A stretch of DNA of 64,000 bases from Planctomycetaceae bacterium (GTDB taxonomy: Bacteria; Planctomycetota; Planctomycetia; Pirellulales; Pirellulaceae): NCBI GenBank assembly GCA_002723275.1, contig PBNZ01000030.1:50828-114827 (forward strand), read 5' to 3'. The notes beneath the pieces were generated by a model. It was not told the origin of the DNA and made no database searches. It was given only the letters and a program-made list of their open reading frames with translations. The position numbers and the translations under genes are program-made. Positions 1 to 9,465 of the stretch are shown piece after piece (position 1 is the first letter of the stretch; every line of letters begins with the position of its first letter).

Positions 1-795
1 TTTTCACTGCCTCCATCCGAAACTACTGAAGCTCGGAAACAACATGTTTCTAAGGTGACAAGAATCCGATCGGATTTGCGATCATCGCCAACGTGTGCAT
101 CTTAGGTGTTTGCTTTTTTGGCCTCTCAAACTGGTCCTCGAAAATCCCGCCGAAAGGACGCTTTCGCGCGCCGAATACGAATGGATTTTTCGAGGCTCTG
201 TCTCGTGGTCGCTGAGGAGTGTCGTCTCCTCGAAACGACATCACGAGAAGACGCGGGCACCTCTCTAAACTCACTCGGTCTACTAAAACTACGAAACGAT
301 CGATGGCGAAGTTCATCTTGCAGATGAGCGAGTTGACGCTTTTATTTTACGCAGGCGAGTTCAAGAGTGAAGAAGAACCTTCCTGTTTCATACCGCCAGA
401 ACCGTTGTTGACCTTAAAGTGGGCGGTGAGTGATTCCACACAATGGGGTGGTCATTTGATTTTTTTTAACTTGTTGCTTCACAGGCGAGGTGTCCACTCA
501 TACCTCGAACGTCTCATCTCTCCGATTCATCTCCCAACAGCAACCCAAACAGGACTGATTGAAAGAGTTGGGTTCCGAGGTGGGCTCTTGCAGGATTGCT
601 GATCGTCGCATCAGGGGCTTCACGAATATTGATTCCAGGGAAAGCCTTGACTGAGTTGGTGTTTTAGGCGAAAGAGGGAGGTGGTCTGGTATCGACGGTG
701 CCGCCGACAAATGGTTTCCCTATACTAGCTGCTTGACCGGCAGACCTAGCTGCCTGAATTCTCCCTTTAGTTTGCATGACGAAAGAGTTGATATC
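1..795. other. Left-edge region without a recognisable gene
   Basis: No reading frame here gives a protein with recognisable motifs, a convincing ribosome binding site or sensible composition; the short open frames on both strands look like chance. The tail or upstream region of a gene outside the window may be included. I see no tRNA, repeat array or strong terminator. Confidence 0.5.
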
Positions 796-1599
796 TTGAA
801 TCGATTATCGAATCGTGTTGCTTTGATTACGGGTGTTGGAACGGGGATCGGGCGCGCGACGGCGTTAGCGATGGCTCGTGAGGGGGCGGACTTGATCCTG
901 AATGATTTGGCGAGTGAGACGAGTCAATCGCATCTAGAGGATTTGGCCGATCAGATTCGGCAACAGGGGCGACGAGTACGAGTGCATTTTGCCGATGTTT
1001 CGAATCGCATGCAGATGGAAGAGTTGTTTGCAGCGAGTGTTGACGAGATGGGTTCGATTGACATTGCGCTTGCAAACGCAGCCTTCTCGGTCAAGAAACG
1101 CATTGTCGATACGGAATGGACCGAAGCCCAGCGAATGATCGACGTGATCCTGGATGGAACTTTTCACACTTGTCAGCTGGCCGCGCAACAAATGATAAGT
1201 CAGCATAAGGCTGGGCGCTCAGGCGGTAAGATTCTTATTACTGGCAGCATTCATGCCGAACTCGCGATGCCGTTTCATGGTGTTTATGCAATGGCAAAAG
1301 CGGCTGGCATGCGTTTCTGCCAGTCACTTGCGGCAGAACTTGTTCCTTATCGAATTAACGTGAATTCGATCAATCCAGGTTGGATCGATACGCCCAATGA
1401 ACGAAACTTCATCAGTGAAGCCGAGATCCAGGCCGTCGCGACTGAACTTCCCTGGCAGCGTTTGGGGAACCCGGATGAAATCGCTGAGGCCTTTGTTTTC
1501 CTCGCGAGTCCGGAGGCTGATTACATTACGGGACAAACCTTAGTGGTTGACGGAGGCTTGCGGCTGGATACTCGCAGCATTACGAAGGGTCTTGATTGA
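796..1599 (+). CDS. Short-chain dehydrogenase/reductase (SDR)
   Basis: A 267-residue classical SDR, the usual length for the family, probably a cytosolic NAD(P)-dependent alcohol/ketone oxidoreductase. The cofactor loop TGVGTGIG lies at residues 12-19, the Asn-Ala motif at about 93-96, and the catalytic Ser151, Tyr164 and Lys168 are all present (YAMAK). The C-terminal GQTLVVDGG signature closes the Rossmann fold. I chose the TTG at 796 because it starts just before the first beta strand and follows GAAAGAG at 781-787; a further upstream TTG at 733 would add 21 unconserved residues. The next gene follows after about 55 bases and may be co-transcribed. The substrate cannot be read from the sequence. 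Confidence 0.88.
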   Translation: MNRLSNRVALITGVGTGIGRATALAMAREGADLILNDLASETSQSHLEDLADQIRQQGRRVRVHFADVSNRMQMEELFAASVDEMGSIDIALANAAFSVKKRIVDTEWTEAQRMIDVILDGTFHTCQLAAQQMISQHKAGRSGGKILITGSIHAELAMPFHGVYAMAKAAGMRFCQSLAAELVPYRINVNSINPGWIDTPNERNFISEAEIQAVATELPWQRLGNPDEIAEAFVFLASPEADYITGQTLVVDGGLRLDTRSITKGLD

Positions 1600-1655
1600 T
1601 CTGTCCGTGAACTTTTTGAACGATGGGCGACGGTCATGGACAGGAGATAGACACC

Positions 1656-2411
1656 ATGCAGCAAGAGACCGCAGAACGCATCGCTGAATGGCTTAGTGGG
1701 CAAGATGCCGCCGTGGTCTTTACCGGGGCGGGGATGAGTACCGAAAGTGGCATCCCTGATTTTCGTTCTCCGGGGGGAATCTGGACGAAGTACCGAACCG
1801 TGTATTTCGACGAATTTCTGCAAAGTGCGGAAGCACGGTATGAGTATTGGCGGCAGAAAGCGGAGGGGCATCGGGACTTTGCCGATTCCCAACCGAATCT
1901 GGGTCATCAGATTCTGGCAACATGGGAAGCAAAGGGTTTGATAAGAGGAGTCGTTACGCAAAATATTGACGGGTTACATCAGTTGGCCGGCTCACAAAAC
2001 GTTTTAGAGCTGCATGGAACTGCCCGTCAGATTATGTGTCTGGATTGTCAGGCTCGTTTCGATTCAGAGCCTCTCGTCCAGGAATTCTTGCAGCACGATC
2101 GAGTTCCTGAGTGCCCGGCTTGTCAGCAGGGGCGACTTAAGCACGCTACGATTTCCTTTGGCCAATCGTTATCGCCTGAGATTCTCAATAAGTCGATTGA
2201 TTGGTGTCGTTCGTCGAAACTTTTGCTGGCGATGGGATCTTCGCTGGTGGTTACGCCAGCCGCTGAACTTCCTCGCCTGGTCAAGCAGAATGCGGGACGC
2301 CTGGTGATCATTAATCGGGATGAGACGCCACTGGATTCGCTTGCAGACGAAGTCATTAGTAGCTCCCTTGGAGAAGCCCTTGGGCAGATTGATGCGTGTC
2401 TTGGCAACTAA
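1656..2411 (+). CDS. cobB: Sir2-family NAD-dependent protein deacylase
   Basis: A 251-residue bacterial sirtuin that removes acyl groups from lysines using NAD+. Visible are the NAD-binding GAGMSTESGIPDFR at about residues 24-37, TQNIDGLHQLAG at 101-112, catalytic His120 and a structural zinc site formed by Cys128/Cys131 and Cys153/Cys156. The ATG at 1656 is preferred over an upstream in-frame start at 1623 because AGGAG at 1642-1646 lies nine bases before it and the protein then begins at the conserved first helix. Length and motifs fit the CobB/SIR2 class; whether it is a deacetylase or desuccinylase is not resolved. Confidence 0.93.
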   Translation: MQQETAERIAEWLSGQDAAVVFTGAGMSTESGIPDFRSPGGIWTKYRTVYFDEFLQSAEARYEYWRQKAEGHRDFADSQPNLGHQILATWEAKGLIRGVVTQNIDGLHQLAGSQNVLELHGTARQIMCLDCQARFDSEPLVQEFLQHDRVPECPACQQGRLKHATISFGQSLSPEILNKSIDWCRSSKLLLAMGSSLVVTPAAELPRLVKQNAGRLVIINRDETPLDSLADEVISSSLGEALGQIDACLGN

Positions 2412-2435
2412 AGCCTCGCTGAGTGGTGCTGAATC

Positions 2436-4010
2436 ATGTCGAAAATTCCAGCTTTGATTTGCGGTGCTGGCCCGGTGGGATTGACGATGGCTGCTCAATT
2501 GCTTCGTCAAGGTATTGGGTTTCGCATTGTCGATAAAAACTCGAGACGCAGCATTCATTCGAAGGCTTTAGTTGTTTGGGCGCGTAGCCTTGAGGTGCTC
2601 AACACGGCCGTGCCAGCTCAAGATTTTATCGATGCGGGTATACCCGTTCGGAAGGCTGAGTATTGGTTTCAACAGGAGCGTCTGGCGGAGATCGATTTTT
2701 CGGGAGCTGAAAGTCCCTTTGGTACCGGCGTCATGATTCCGCAGGATGAGACGGAACGTGTGCTCGAAGAATCGCTCGCTCGTCATGAAATTCACGTTGA
2801 GCGACAGACTGAATTGAAACAGTTTGAGCAGAACGCGACGGGTGTGCGATGCCAGTTGGCGAAGGCTGACGGAACGATGGAAGAATTGGATGTGTCTTGG
2901 CTCATTGGTTGTGATGGAGCCCACAGCGTCGTCCGGCATCAGCTGGAACTCCCCTTTCACGGAGAGCTCGATAGGCACCGGTGGTATCTCGCCGACGTGC
3001 ATATTCGAGGCGAGATGCCCGATGCCAATGTCGTTATTTGTGGACACCCTGATGGCATCATGATTTGCTTTCAGATTCGTGGAAACCGTTGGAGGATCAT
3101 TGCCGAAGTTGATTTGACCGACCCGGATCAACCTGTCGAAGAGGTGAAACTGTCGCAGGTTCAAGAGATGATGAATCAACGTGGACCCTCTGGTTTTGAA
3201 CTCGCTGACCCTATTTGGTTATCCGAATTTCGAATCAATGAGCGAAAGGTCGATCGCTATGGCGTTGGCCGAGCATTTCTCGTAGGGGATGCGGCTCACA
3301 TTCATAGTCCGGCAGGTGGACAAGGGATGAATACCGGAATGCAGGACGCTTGTAACCTCGCTTGGAAGTTGGCATTGGTAGAAAAGGGAGTTGCTGGACA
3401 GCCATTGCTCGAATCTTATACTCAGGAACGCAGTGTGATTGGTGAGCAAGTGTTGAAGGCGGCAGGTCGTCTGACGGACGTCGCAACGCTGCGCAACTCA
3501 CTTGCGATTTCCCTGAGAAACATCGCGTTGAAGACTGCGACCTCGTTCCATTGGATTCAAAAACGAGCACGGGATACGTTGTCGGAACTACGGATCAACT
3601 ATGCATCGAGTCCACTGTGTGGTGCGCATATTTTGCATGGTGCCGTTCGCCCTGGTTTTCGAGTTCCGGACCTTCATTGGCAGACGAACGATGGCCAAAC
3701 GGAATCGCTGTTTGCCGAGATGAAGGATCCCTCTCTGCTTTTACTGACTTGGCAGATGGGGCCCGAATTCACGGAGTCGTTGTTCGAGGCCTTGCCCGCT
3801 CGCTGGCGGGATGACGTACGGATCGTCTCGCTGTTGCAAACGGATGATGACGACTTCGATGCTGATGGCATCATGCCCGCGTCTGAATGGAAGCGATTGG
3901 GTTCGGAAGTTCCCGGATACGCACTGCTTCGTCCCGATGGCTATCTCGCTCTGTCGGCGAAGGCTAACGAGCCGCATGCATTGCAGGAGTGGTGTGCCAA
4001 GCTGAGTTGA
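2436..4010 (+). CDS. FAD-dependent aromatic-ring-type monooxygenase
   Basis: A 524-residue flavoprotein of the PheA/TfdB/UbiH-type FAD-binding monooxygenase family (FAD_binding_3). The dinucleotide-binding GAGPVG is at residues 10-15, DG-containing IGCDGAHS lies mid-protein, and the second FAD motif GDAAHIHSPAGGQGMN starts at Gly284-Asp285. The last ~100 residues resemble the thioredoxin-like C-terminal domain of phenol hydroxylase-type enzymes. Such enzymes hydroxylate aromatic or polyketide substrates with NAD(P)H and O2. It follows the sirtuin by 24 bases in the same direction. The substrate is not predictable; the nearby halogenase makes a specialised-metabolite role possible, but this is inference from proximity only. 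Confidence 0.88.
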   Translation: MSKIPALICGAGPVGLTMAAQLLRQGIGFRIVDKNSRRSIHSKALVVWARSLEVLNTAVPAQDFIDAGIPVRKAEYWFQQERLAEIDFSGAESPFGTGVMIPQDETERVLEESLARHEIHVERQTELKQFEQNATGVRCQLAKADGTMEELDVSWLIGCDGAHSVVRHQLELPFHGELDRHRWYLADVHIRGEMPDANVVICGHPDGIMICFQIRGNRWRIIAEVDLTDPDQPVEEVKLSQVQEMMNQRGPSGFELADPIWLSEFRINERKVDRYGVGRAFLVGDAAHIHSPAGGQGMNTGMQDACNLAWKLALVEKGVAGQPLLESYTQERSVIGEQVLKAAGRLTDVATLRNSLAISLRNIALKTATSFHWIQKRARDTLSELRINYASSPLCGAHILHGAVRPGFRVPDLHWQTNDGQTESLFAEMKDPSLLLLTWQMGPEFTESLFEALPARWRDDVRIVSLLQTDDDDFDADGIMPASEWKRLGSEVPGYALLRPDGYLALSAKANEPHALQEWCAKLS

Positions 4011-4401
4011 TCTTGAATGTTCGGTACATCGTTCGCTGAACGACGATTCGTCTTCAAATTTTCAGCGGGGCTTATTTCCACTGGCACAGTCAATCACGGA
4101 TGTTTATTCTGGTGGCTTGATATTCTTTTCGATGATTCGCTGCCCGTGCTCAGGAGTTCGGAAGTGGTTTGATTTTGGCTTTGTCTTCTGGTGGCCTTTG
4201 GGCTGAATGCCTAGTCTGTTTGCGGAGCCGATATCGAATGGATTTCAGGATTGCTTGACAAAGAGTTCGACCTCAGCGGCTACGAACAAGGTCCGCGGCC
4301 AGCGATGGCGGCGGTTCCGGAGCCATCTAGTCTGCTGTTGATGCTGGTCGCTATGGCTGGTTTAGGAAACCGTGTAATCCGCAAGACTCGCGACAGGTAA
4401 A
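4011..4401. other. Intergenic region holding an orphan PEP-CTERM tail
   Basis: The first ~200 bases after the monooxygenase gene have no supported reading frame. A short imperfect inverted repeat (4029-4043) follows the stop codon but has no T-tract. The second half contains the open fragment described separately at 4215-4400. Confidence 0.5.
4215..4400 (+). pseudogene. Orphan C-terminal PEP-CTERM sorting tail (gene remnant)
   Basis: The frame from 4215 to the TAA at 4398-4400 ends in a textbook PEP-CTERM tail: VPEPSS at 4314-4331, a hydrophobic stretch (LLLMLVAMAGL) and a basic end rich in Arg/Lys. The tail closely resembles that of the complete PEP-CTERM protein encoded at 10242-11966. Upstream in this frame there is a stop at 4212-4214, no convincing start codon and no signal peptide, so the exported body is missing. 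PEP-CTERM tails are normally the C-terminus of secreted proteins sorted by an exosortase. The remnant ends one base before the halogenase start codon. A very short real gene cannot be excluded. Confidence 0.6.
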
Positions 4402-5910
4402 ATGATAAGGGATGACACCAATCAGATTCGTCGCATTCTGATTGTCGGCGGAGGAACCGCCGGATGGATGGCAGCTGCCTACCTGCAAAAGCACTGCCCC
4501 TGCCAAATTGCTCTCGTCGAATCGCCGAATGTGCCTACCGTCGGAGTCGGCGAAGCAACGCTGCCGGCTTTGATTGATTTTATCGCCGAACTGGGGCTCG
4601 ACGAAGACGAGTTCATGCGTCGATGCCATGCGACCTACAAGCTCGGTATCCAGTTCCAGGATTGGTTTCAGACTCAACATAGTTTTTGGCACCCCTTCGG
4701 TGTTGTCGGTGGAGAGATCGATGGGGTTGATCTTTTTCATTACTGGTTGAAAGGGAGACGCCTGCAACGGGATGAAAGTGTCTATACCGACTACTCCCTC
4801 CAAAGAACGCTCGCCGAAGCCGGGCGAGCCCATCGACGTATCGGTGGAAAAGCGGTTGTTCGAAATTACGCTTACCATTTAGATGCAGGCGCACTCGCCG
4901 ACTATCTCAAGGAAGTCGCGACGAGCCAGGGAGTACGGCATCTATTGGCGAACGTGGAAGAGGTGGTTGCCGATGGGCAGGATCGGATTCGATATGTTCG
5001 ATTCGATGACGGTCGACAGGTTGACGCCGATCTGTATCTGGATTGCACCGGCTTTCAGGGATTGCTGATCGAGCAGGCTCTCGGTGATCCCTATCTGGAT
5101 TGGTCCGACACGCTGATCTGTGATCGAGCTGTGGTCATTCGCTTGCCAGCCAACCCCAGGATGATGCCTTGTACCGAGGTGACTGGCGGCAGGGCAGGGT
5201 GGATCTGGCGGATTCCACTCACGCATCGCGTCGGGTGTGGCTATGTTTACTCGAGTCGGCACCTCAGCGATGAAGAAGCCTTCATGGAACTAAGCCAATT
5301 TGCGGGGCTTGCTCAAATACCTAAGGATGCGAAGCAATTGAAGATGCGTGTTGGACGTCGTGCCCACTTCTGGAAAGGCAACTGCGTCTCTCTGGGATTG
5401 GCATCGGGATTTATCGAGCCCCTAGAGTCGACAGGGATCTTTCTGATTCAAAGAGCTCTCGAATGTTTACTCGACGCCTTTCCCGACACATCCTGCAGTC
5501 AACCGCTGCAGAAATTGTTCAATGCTCGCATGGCCGAGGCCTATGAGGAAACACGAGATTTTGTACTCCTGCATTACTATTTGAGCCAGCGTCGTGATCC
5601 CTTCTGGGAAGACGCTCGACAGATTGCACTGCCGGATTCTCTGGTCGAGCGATTGGAGCTGTTCGATGATACCGGTGCAGTGGTTATTCCAGCCGCAGCC
5701 GTATTCCCTGCGACCAGCTTCTATTCGATTTATGCCGGGGAAGAACGGTTGCCGCGAACCTACAACCCACGCGTTGATGCAACCGATTTTGGGCAGGTTT
5801 GCAAACTGCTCGATCAAATCAAAAATGCGAATCAAAATGCCATCGCCCAGTTGCCAAGACATCAAGACTTGATGCGTTGGTTGCATGAAGGTGAGGCAAC
5901 TTCACGCTGA
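4402..5910 (+). CDS. Flavin-dependent (tryptophan-type) halogenase
   Basis: A 502-residue member of the Trp_halogenase family. These enzymes use FADH2, O2 and chloride or bromide to make hypohalous acid, which reaches the substrate through a lysine. The GGGTAGWMAA flavin motif lies at residues 16-25; the catalytic lysine is Lys80 in TYKLGIQF; the diagnostic GWIWRIP motif is at 266-272; and the Glu342-Ser343 pair sits in IEPLESTG. All hallmarks that separate halogenases from ordinary monooxygenases are intact, and the length fits. No flavin reductase is encoded nearby, so FADH2 must come from elsewhere. The substrate (free tryptophan, a peptide or a carrier-bound aromatic) is unknown. Confidence 0.9.
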   Translation: MIRDDTNQIRRILIVGGGTAGWMAAAYLQKHCPCQIALVESPNVPTVGVGEATLPALIDFIAELGLDEDEFMRRCHATYKLGIQFQDWFQTQHSFWHPFGVVGGEIDGVDLFHYWLKGRRLQRDESVYTDYSLQRTLAEAGRAHRRIGGKAVVRNYAYHLDAGALADYLKEVATSQGVRHLLANVEEVVADGQDRIRYVRFDDGRQVDADLYLDCTGFQGLLIEQALGDPYLDWSDTLICDRAVVIRLPANPRMMPCTEVTGGRAGWIWRIPLTHRVGCGYVYSSRHLSDEEAFMELSQFAGLAQIPKDAKQLKMRVGRRAHFWKGNCVSLGLASGFIEPLESTGIFLIQRALECLLDAFPDTSCSQPLQKLFNARMAEAYEETRDFVLLHYYLSQRRDPFWEDARQIALPDSLVERLELFDDTGAVVIPAAAVFPATSFYSIYAGEERLPRTYNPRVDATDFGQVCKLLDQIKNANQNAIAQLPRHQDLMRWLHEGEATSR

Positions 5911-6261
5911 TCTGCGACGACCGAGGAAAATCAAGCTCACGAGAGCCAGGGTCATACCAGATGGTTCCAGTAGGCCAACAATCCTTTGCACAAAGCTGAG
6001 TCGTTGAGTGGATTGACAACGCGATACAGTCTACGAGAGTCCATGCTAACCATGGGTTTGATTCGATTCCAAGCAGAGCTGGATTGGATGCGGCTCGGTT
6101 AAACGCGTTTGATTACTGTCGGTCAGCCTGTTACAAAAAGGCTGCCAATGATGCGTCGGAAGTCAATGCATCTCCTCTTAGCGAGAGCAGCAGGATCCGA
6201 TGCGACTAATCGATGAATGATCCGCTTTTTTTATCCTTAATCTCAGCGATTGAAGGAAACG
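5911..6261. other. Intergenic region, no gene seen
   Basis: About 350 bases without a supported reading frame. A short inverted repeat (CAGCCT at 6124-6129, AGGCTG at 6139-6144) could form a hairpin but lacks a T-tract. The region probably carries the leader of the following gene. Confidence 0.4.
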
Positions 6262-8364
6262 ATGAAACAGATTCTATTAACTTTCTTAATTTGCAGCTTC
6301 TTGTTCACCACAGCGGAAGACGCGGCGGTCGCTGCAAAACAGGATCATGATTACGACGTGGTGGTCATCGGTGGGACGCCTGCCGGAGTCGCGGCGGCAA
6401 TAGCTGCAGCTCGCGCTGATAAAACGGTTGTCATTATCGAGCAATCGCCGGTTCTTGGAGGAGTACTTGCTTCGGGGGTGCTCAGGCTCGACGACAAATA
6501 TGTGGAATCGAACAGTGGGGTGATGGAAGAATTCCGCCAACGCGTTAAAGCGTATCACCGTACCGAACTGGCGAATGATCCTCTTGTCCAAAAACATGTC
6601 CAACAAAATCCGGCAAATCAATGGAACGTTGCAGAAGGCCGAGCCTGGGAGCCGCATACGGCGGCCAGGATTTATGCCGAATTAGTCGCTGAACATGCTG
6701 GTATCGCTACGCGGTTTAATGAAGTTGCCGTGGATGTGAGTATGGATGGATCGCGAGTCACGGGGGTCATTACACGCGAACGCGACAATCAGGGAAAACT
6801 CGGTGCTTCACATGCCTTTACCGGCAAGGTGATCATCGATGCAACTTATGAAGCTGACCTGGCAGAATATGCGGATATTCCTTATCGCATTGGACGCGAG
6901 GCTCGCTCACCAGAAGAACCCCATGCGGGACGTATTTACACGAACTATTTTCGTGGTGTCCGAGGGACGTTACATGCCACGATCTTACCCGACAGTACAG
7001 GAGTTGCCGACCACCGATCCCAGGCATTCACCTATAGGATCACTGCTAAGGACTATGGTCGCCCCGATCATCCGCATCGGCTGAAGGAACCGCCGCCCGG
7101 TTATGACCCGAGCAAGTACAACTGGAATCCAAATACAAAGCCAATCATCCCCAACAGCAAGTTTGATCTACTGGGAATTAACTGGGGTGGCGACCTGGTG
7201 GGGCATGGAACACGTTGGGTCCTGGCCGACTGGGAGGAACGTGTTGAAGTCGAAAAAATCTACCGTAACCATGACCTAGGCTATCTCTACTTTATTCAGA
7301 CCGAAGGAGGTTCGCCCCAGATCGGACTTCCGGATGATGAATTTCAAGACAACGGCAACTTCCCCTATCGAGTCTATGTTCGTCAGGGGCGGCGTATTGA
7401 GGGGCTCTACACGCTGACAGAGAGTGACCTGCACAAGGATCTACGCGGAGATGGATTTCGGGGACCGTTACTCGTGGATTCCGTCGCCATTGGGATCTAC
7501 GGCATCGATGCCCATCGCGTCGAAGGTCCTGCTGGCCGCAATGAACCGCCGCATGGGCCTGGTGCTGCTGAGGGGACGCTCCACATGCATGATGCAACAG
7601 GACCTTACCAGATACCTTATGGCACCTTGGTTCCCAAACAGCATCAGGGCATTCTGTTTCCGGTTGGTCTTTCCTCAACCCATGTTGCCATTTGCAGTGT
7701 ACGCATGGAGCCCGTTTGGTCCTCGTTGGGACAGGCTGCCGGTGTTGCTGCCGCTCTGGCAATCGATCAAGAGCGGGAACTGAAGGACGTTTCGGTGACG
7801 GAAATCCAAGATGAGCTTTTGAGGCAGGGAAGTGTTTTGTTCTTCTATACTGATCTGCCGGCCGATAATCCGGCATTTATAGCAGCGCAAAAACTAAGTT
7901 TGCTTGGGGCAGTGGCCGGACCGGATCTGGCGGATTACATCCACGAGGCTGGTCGAGCGAAAGGCTTGAGCTCTCAGGAGAGGGAGGCCTACCGTTTTCG
8001 ACCTGATGAACCGATTACCTTAGGCGAGTTTGCTCAGATGGCGGTGAACGGACTTCAAATTCCGCTTAGCATTACCGCCTCGCACTTCACGGATGTGCCC
8101 CGCGGTCATCCTGCTTTCAAGTACATCGAAACGCTCTATGATTACTCAACGCAGTCCAAGCAACCTTTCTTCGACTTTGAGCCAAGTGAGAATTTCCGAA
8201 CTGCCGTGGCTCATCCGGACAAGAATGTAAGCGGCGAGCAGGCAACCAAAATCCTTTCCGGTTTGCTCAAGACAAATGTCCCCGCGGCTGACAAACCCGC
8301 GGCAGACGTTACCCGCGGGGAAGCCGCGCAGTTGGTCTACCAGTGTTGGGTGAATGCCAACTGA
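6262..8364 (+). CDS. Secreted FAD-dependent oxidoreductase with SLH-like C-terminus
   Basis: A 700-residue protein with an N-terminal signal peptide (basic start, hydrophobic core to about residue 17). It is followed by a flavin-binding DVVVIGGTPAGVAAAIAAARA motif and a long FAD_oxidored (PF12831-like) body, a family common as secreted proteins in planctomycetes. The last ~170 residues contain GEFAQMAVNGL...SHFTDVPRGHPAFKYIETLYDY, which resembles S-layer-homology repeats and may hold the enzyme at the cell surface. I chose the ATG at 6262 over an in-frame TTG at 6250 because AAGGA lies immediately upstream at the right distance and the signal peptide starts there. Substrate unknown; xylan/sugar or sulfated-polymer oxidation would be a guess. 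Confidence 0.85.
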   Translation: MKQILLTFLICSFLFTTAEDAAVAAKQDHDYDVVVIGGTPAGVAAAIAAARADKTVVIIEQSPVLGGVLASGVLRLDDKYVESNSGVMEEFRQRVKAYHRTELANDPLVQKHVQQNPANQWNVAEGRAWEPHTAARIYAELVAEHAGIATRFNEVAVDVSMDGSRVTGVITRERDNQGKLGASHAFTGKVIIDATYEADLAEYADIPYRIGREARSPEEPHAGRIYTNYFRGVRGTLHATILPDSTGVADHRSQAFTYRITAKDYGRPDHPHRLKEPPPGYDPSKYNWNPNTKPIIPNSKFDLLGINWGGDLVGHGTRWVLADWEERVEVEKIYRNHDLGYLYFIQTEGGSPQIGLPDDEFQDNGNFPYRVYVRQGRRIEGLYTLTESDLHKDLRGDGFRGPLLVDSVAIGIYGIDAHRVEGPAGRNEPPHGPGAAEGTLHMHDATGPYQIPYGTLVPKQHQGILFPVGLSSTHVAICSVRMEPVWSSLGQAAGVAAALAIDQERELKDVSVTEIQDELLRQGSVLFFYTDLPADNPAFIAAQKLSLLGAVAGPDLADYIHEAGRAKGLSSQEREAYRFRPDEPITLGEFAQMAVNGLQIPLSITASHFTDVPRGHPAFKYIETLYDYSTQSKQPFFDFEPSENFRTAVAHPDKNVSGEQATKILSGLLKTNVPAADKPAADVTRGEAAQLVYQCWVNAN

Positions 8365-8750
8365 TCTTCTTTTTATCTTCCCAACCTGATCTTGCTGCTG
8401 ATCTTGCGGGTTGGGGAGATCGTTGCGTTATCGGAGATACCACACGCGGGAATTTATTTTTTGCTGCGACGCCGCCCGGTTGGACGACGGCTGTCGTTGA
8501 AAACCTGTTGGCAGCAGCAAAAAACAAAATGAGGTAGAACCCCCATGCATACTTCGAGAATCAAAAAGAGATTGGGGTAGTTTGGAATCCTCGCAGCAAA
8601 AAGTTGTTTGCTTCCGACCTGGCTCGTCCAGCCGACATCAACATCCTGACTTTCCGTGACTTCGGTTCAGCCTTAACGGGTGATAAAGCCTCTGACTCGG
8701 GATTTTGCGGATGAGGGGCAGCATTTTTCCAACAGCTATTCGAACACCCG
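8365..8750. other. Intergenic region with two stem-loops
   Basis: No convincing gene. An 11-pair stem with one G-U (8376-8386 with 8409-8419) lies just after the oxidoreductase stop and may end its transcript, although no T-tract follows. Further on, arms of 11 bases (8457-8467 and 8514-8524) form a perfect inverted repeat around a 46-base loop that is itself GC-rich and palindromic. Confidence 0.45.
8457..8524. repeat. Long inverted repeat (11-bp arms, 46-base loop)
   Basis: The arm TTTTTTGCTGC at 8457-8467 is exactly complementary to GCAGCAAAAAA at 8514-8524. T-runs precede rather than follow the stem on both strands, so this is not a standard intrinsic terminator. The loop has further self-complementarity around the CCGCCC and GGACGACGG segments. 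Confidence 0.5.
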
Positions 8751-9254
8751 TCACCTGCTGTTTGGATATCTGATGTTTTTCGCCATGCGAATTCGTTTTT
8801 GCAATGAGGGTTCTTTCCAACCGCGTTCAATCGCCCATGCCCGCCAAATCGCATACTTGTTTGCACTCCAACGTAATAGGAACCATGGAATGAAGATTAC
8901 GATGAAGGCCGCGGGTGCAAGGATTCCCAGGAACATCGTGAGCGAAGATGCGGTTAGTAAGCCTAGGATGCATAAGACCATGATGACAAGCGTCCAGTAA
9001 ATCCATAGGCAACCGCGTTCTGCTGGGCGTTTAAAGATCACAGGGTCAAAGGCTTGGGGGGAGTGCATTTTCTTGTTGCAGTCCAAGCATGAGAACTCCC
9101 GCCTTTCATAGACGAGGCGGCCGCTTTCTGGATTTTGTACAGGTGCAGATTGAGTGTGGTAATCAGAATGTTTCTGACATTTCCAACACCATAGTCGCTG
9201 ATAATCCGGCTTTTCAGAACTGTCATCCCGCTTCGCATCGAACTGAGTCATCAT
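8751..9254 (-). CDS. Zinc-ribbon membrane protein of unknown function
   Basis: A 167-residue protein not assigned to a named family. The N-terminal half has two CxxC pairs (CWKC near residue 23 and CLDC near residue 57), spaced as in a zinc ribbon. The middle holds two adjacent hydrophobic segments (about residues 82-102 and 105-128) that would cross the membrane as a hairpin. The basic C-terminal tail (WRAWAIERGWKEPSLQKRIRMAKNIR) is probably cytoplasmic. The Cys pairs and membrane segments make this a real gene rather than chance. It stands alone between two plus-strand genes. Confidence 0.65.
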   Translation of the reverse strand: MMTQFDAKRDDSSEKPDYQRLWCWKCQKHSDYHTQSAPVQNPESGRLVYERREFSCLDCNKKMHSPQAFDPVIFKRPAERGCLWIYWTLVIMVLCILGLLTASSLTMFLGILAPAAFIVIFIPWFLLRWSANKYAIWRAWAIERGWKEPSLQKRIRMAKNIRYPNSR

Positions 9255-9465
9255 CTGATTCCTCGAAAGGTGAACGGCGAGAATTCTCCATCAAGATCAG
9301 AGCCGATGATCCCGTCCAGCAACAAAGCATGCCTCGCGCAATGCAAAGGACTTTCTTCGTTTATCGGGGATGACTGGCAGTTCAAGGATGCTTACTTTCA
9401 AAAAGCATCGAAGGCTACCACACAGCGCTCGCAAAAGCTGCAATTGGTTCAAAAGCCACTCTAGA

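Noticed and set aside
106..710. Several short open frames on both strands near the left edge
   Set aside because: They overlap one another and show no recognisable motifs, ribosome binding sites or protein-like composition.
8343..8537. 64-codon plus-strand frame overlapping the end of the secreted oxidoreductase
   Set aside because: It overlaps the real gene end, includes the inverted-repeat arms and shows no known motif.
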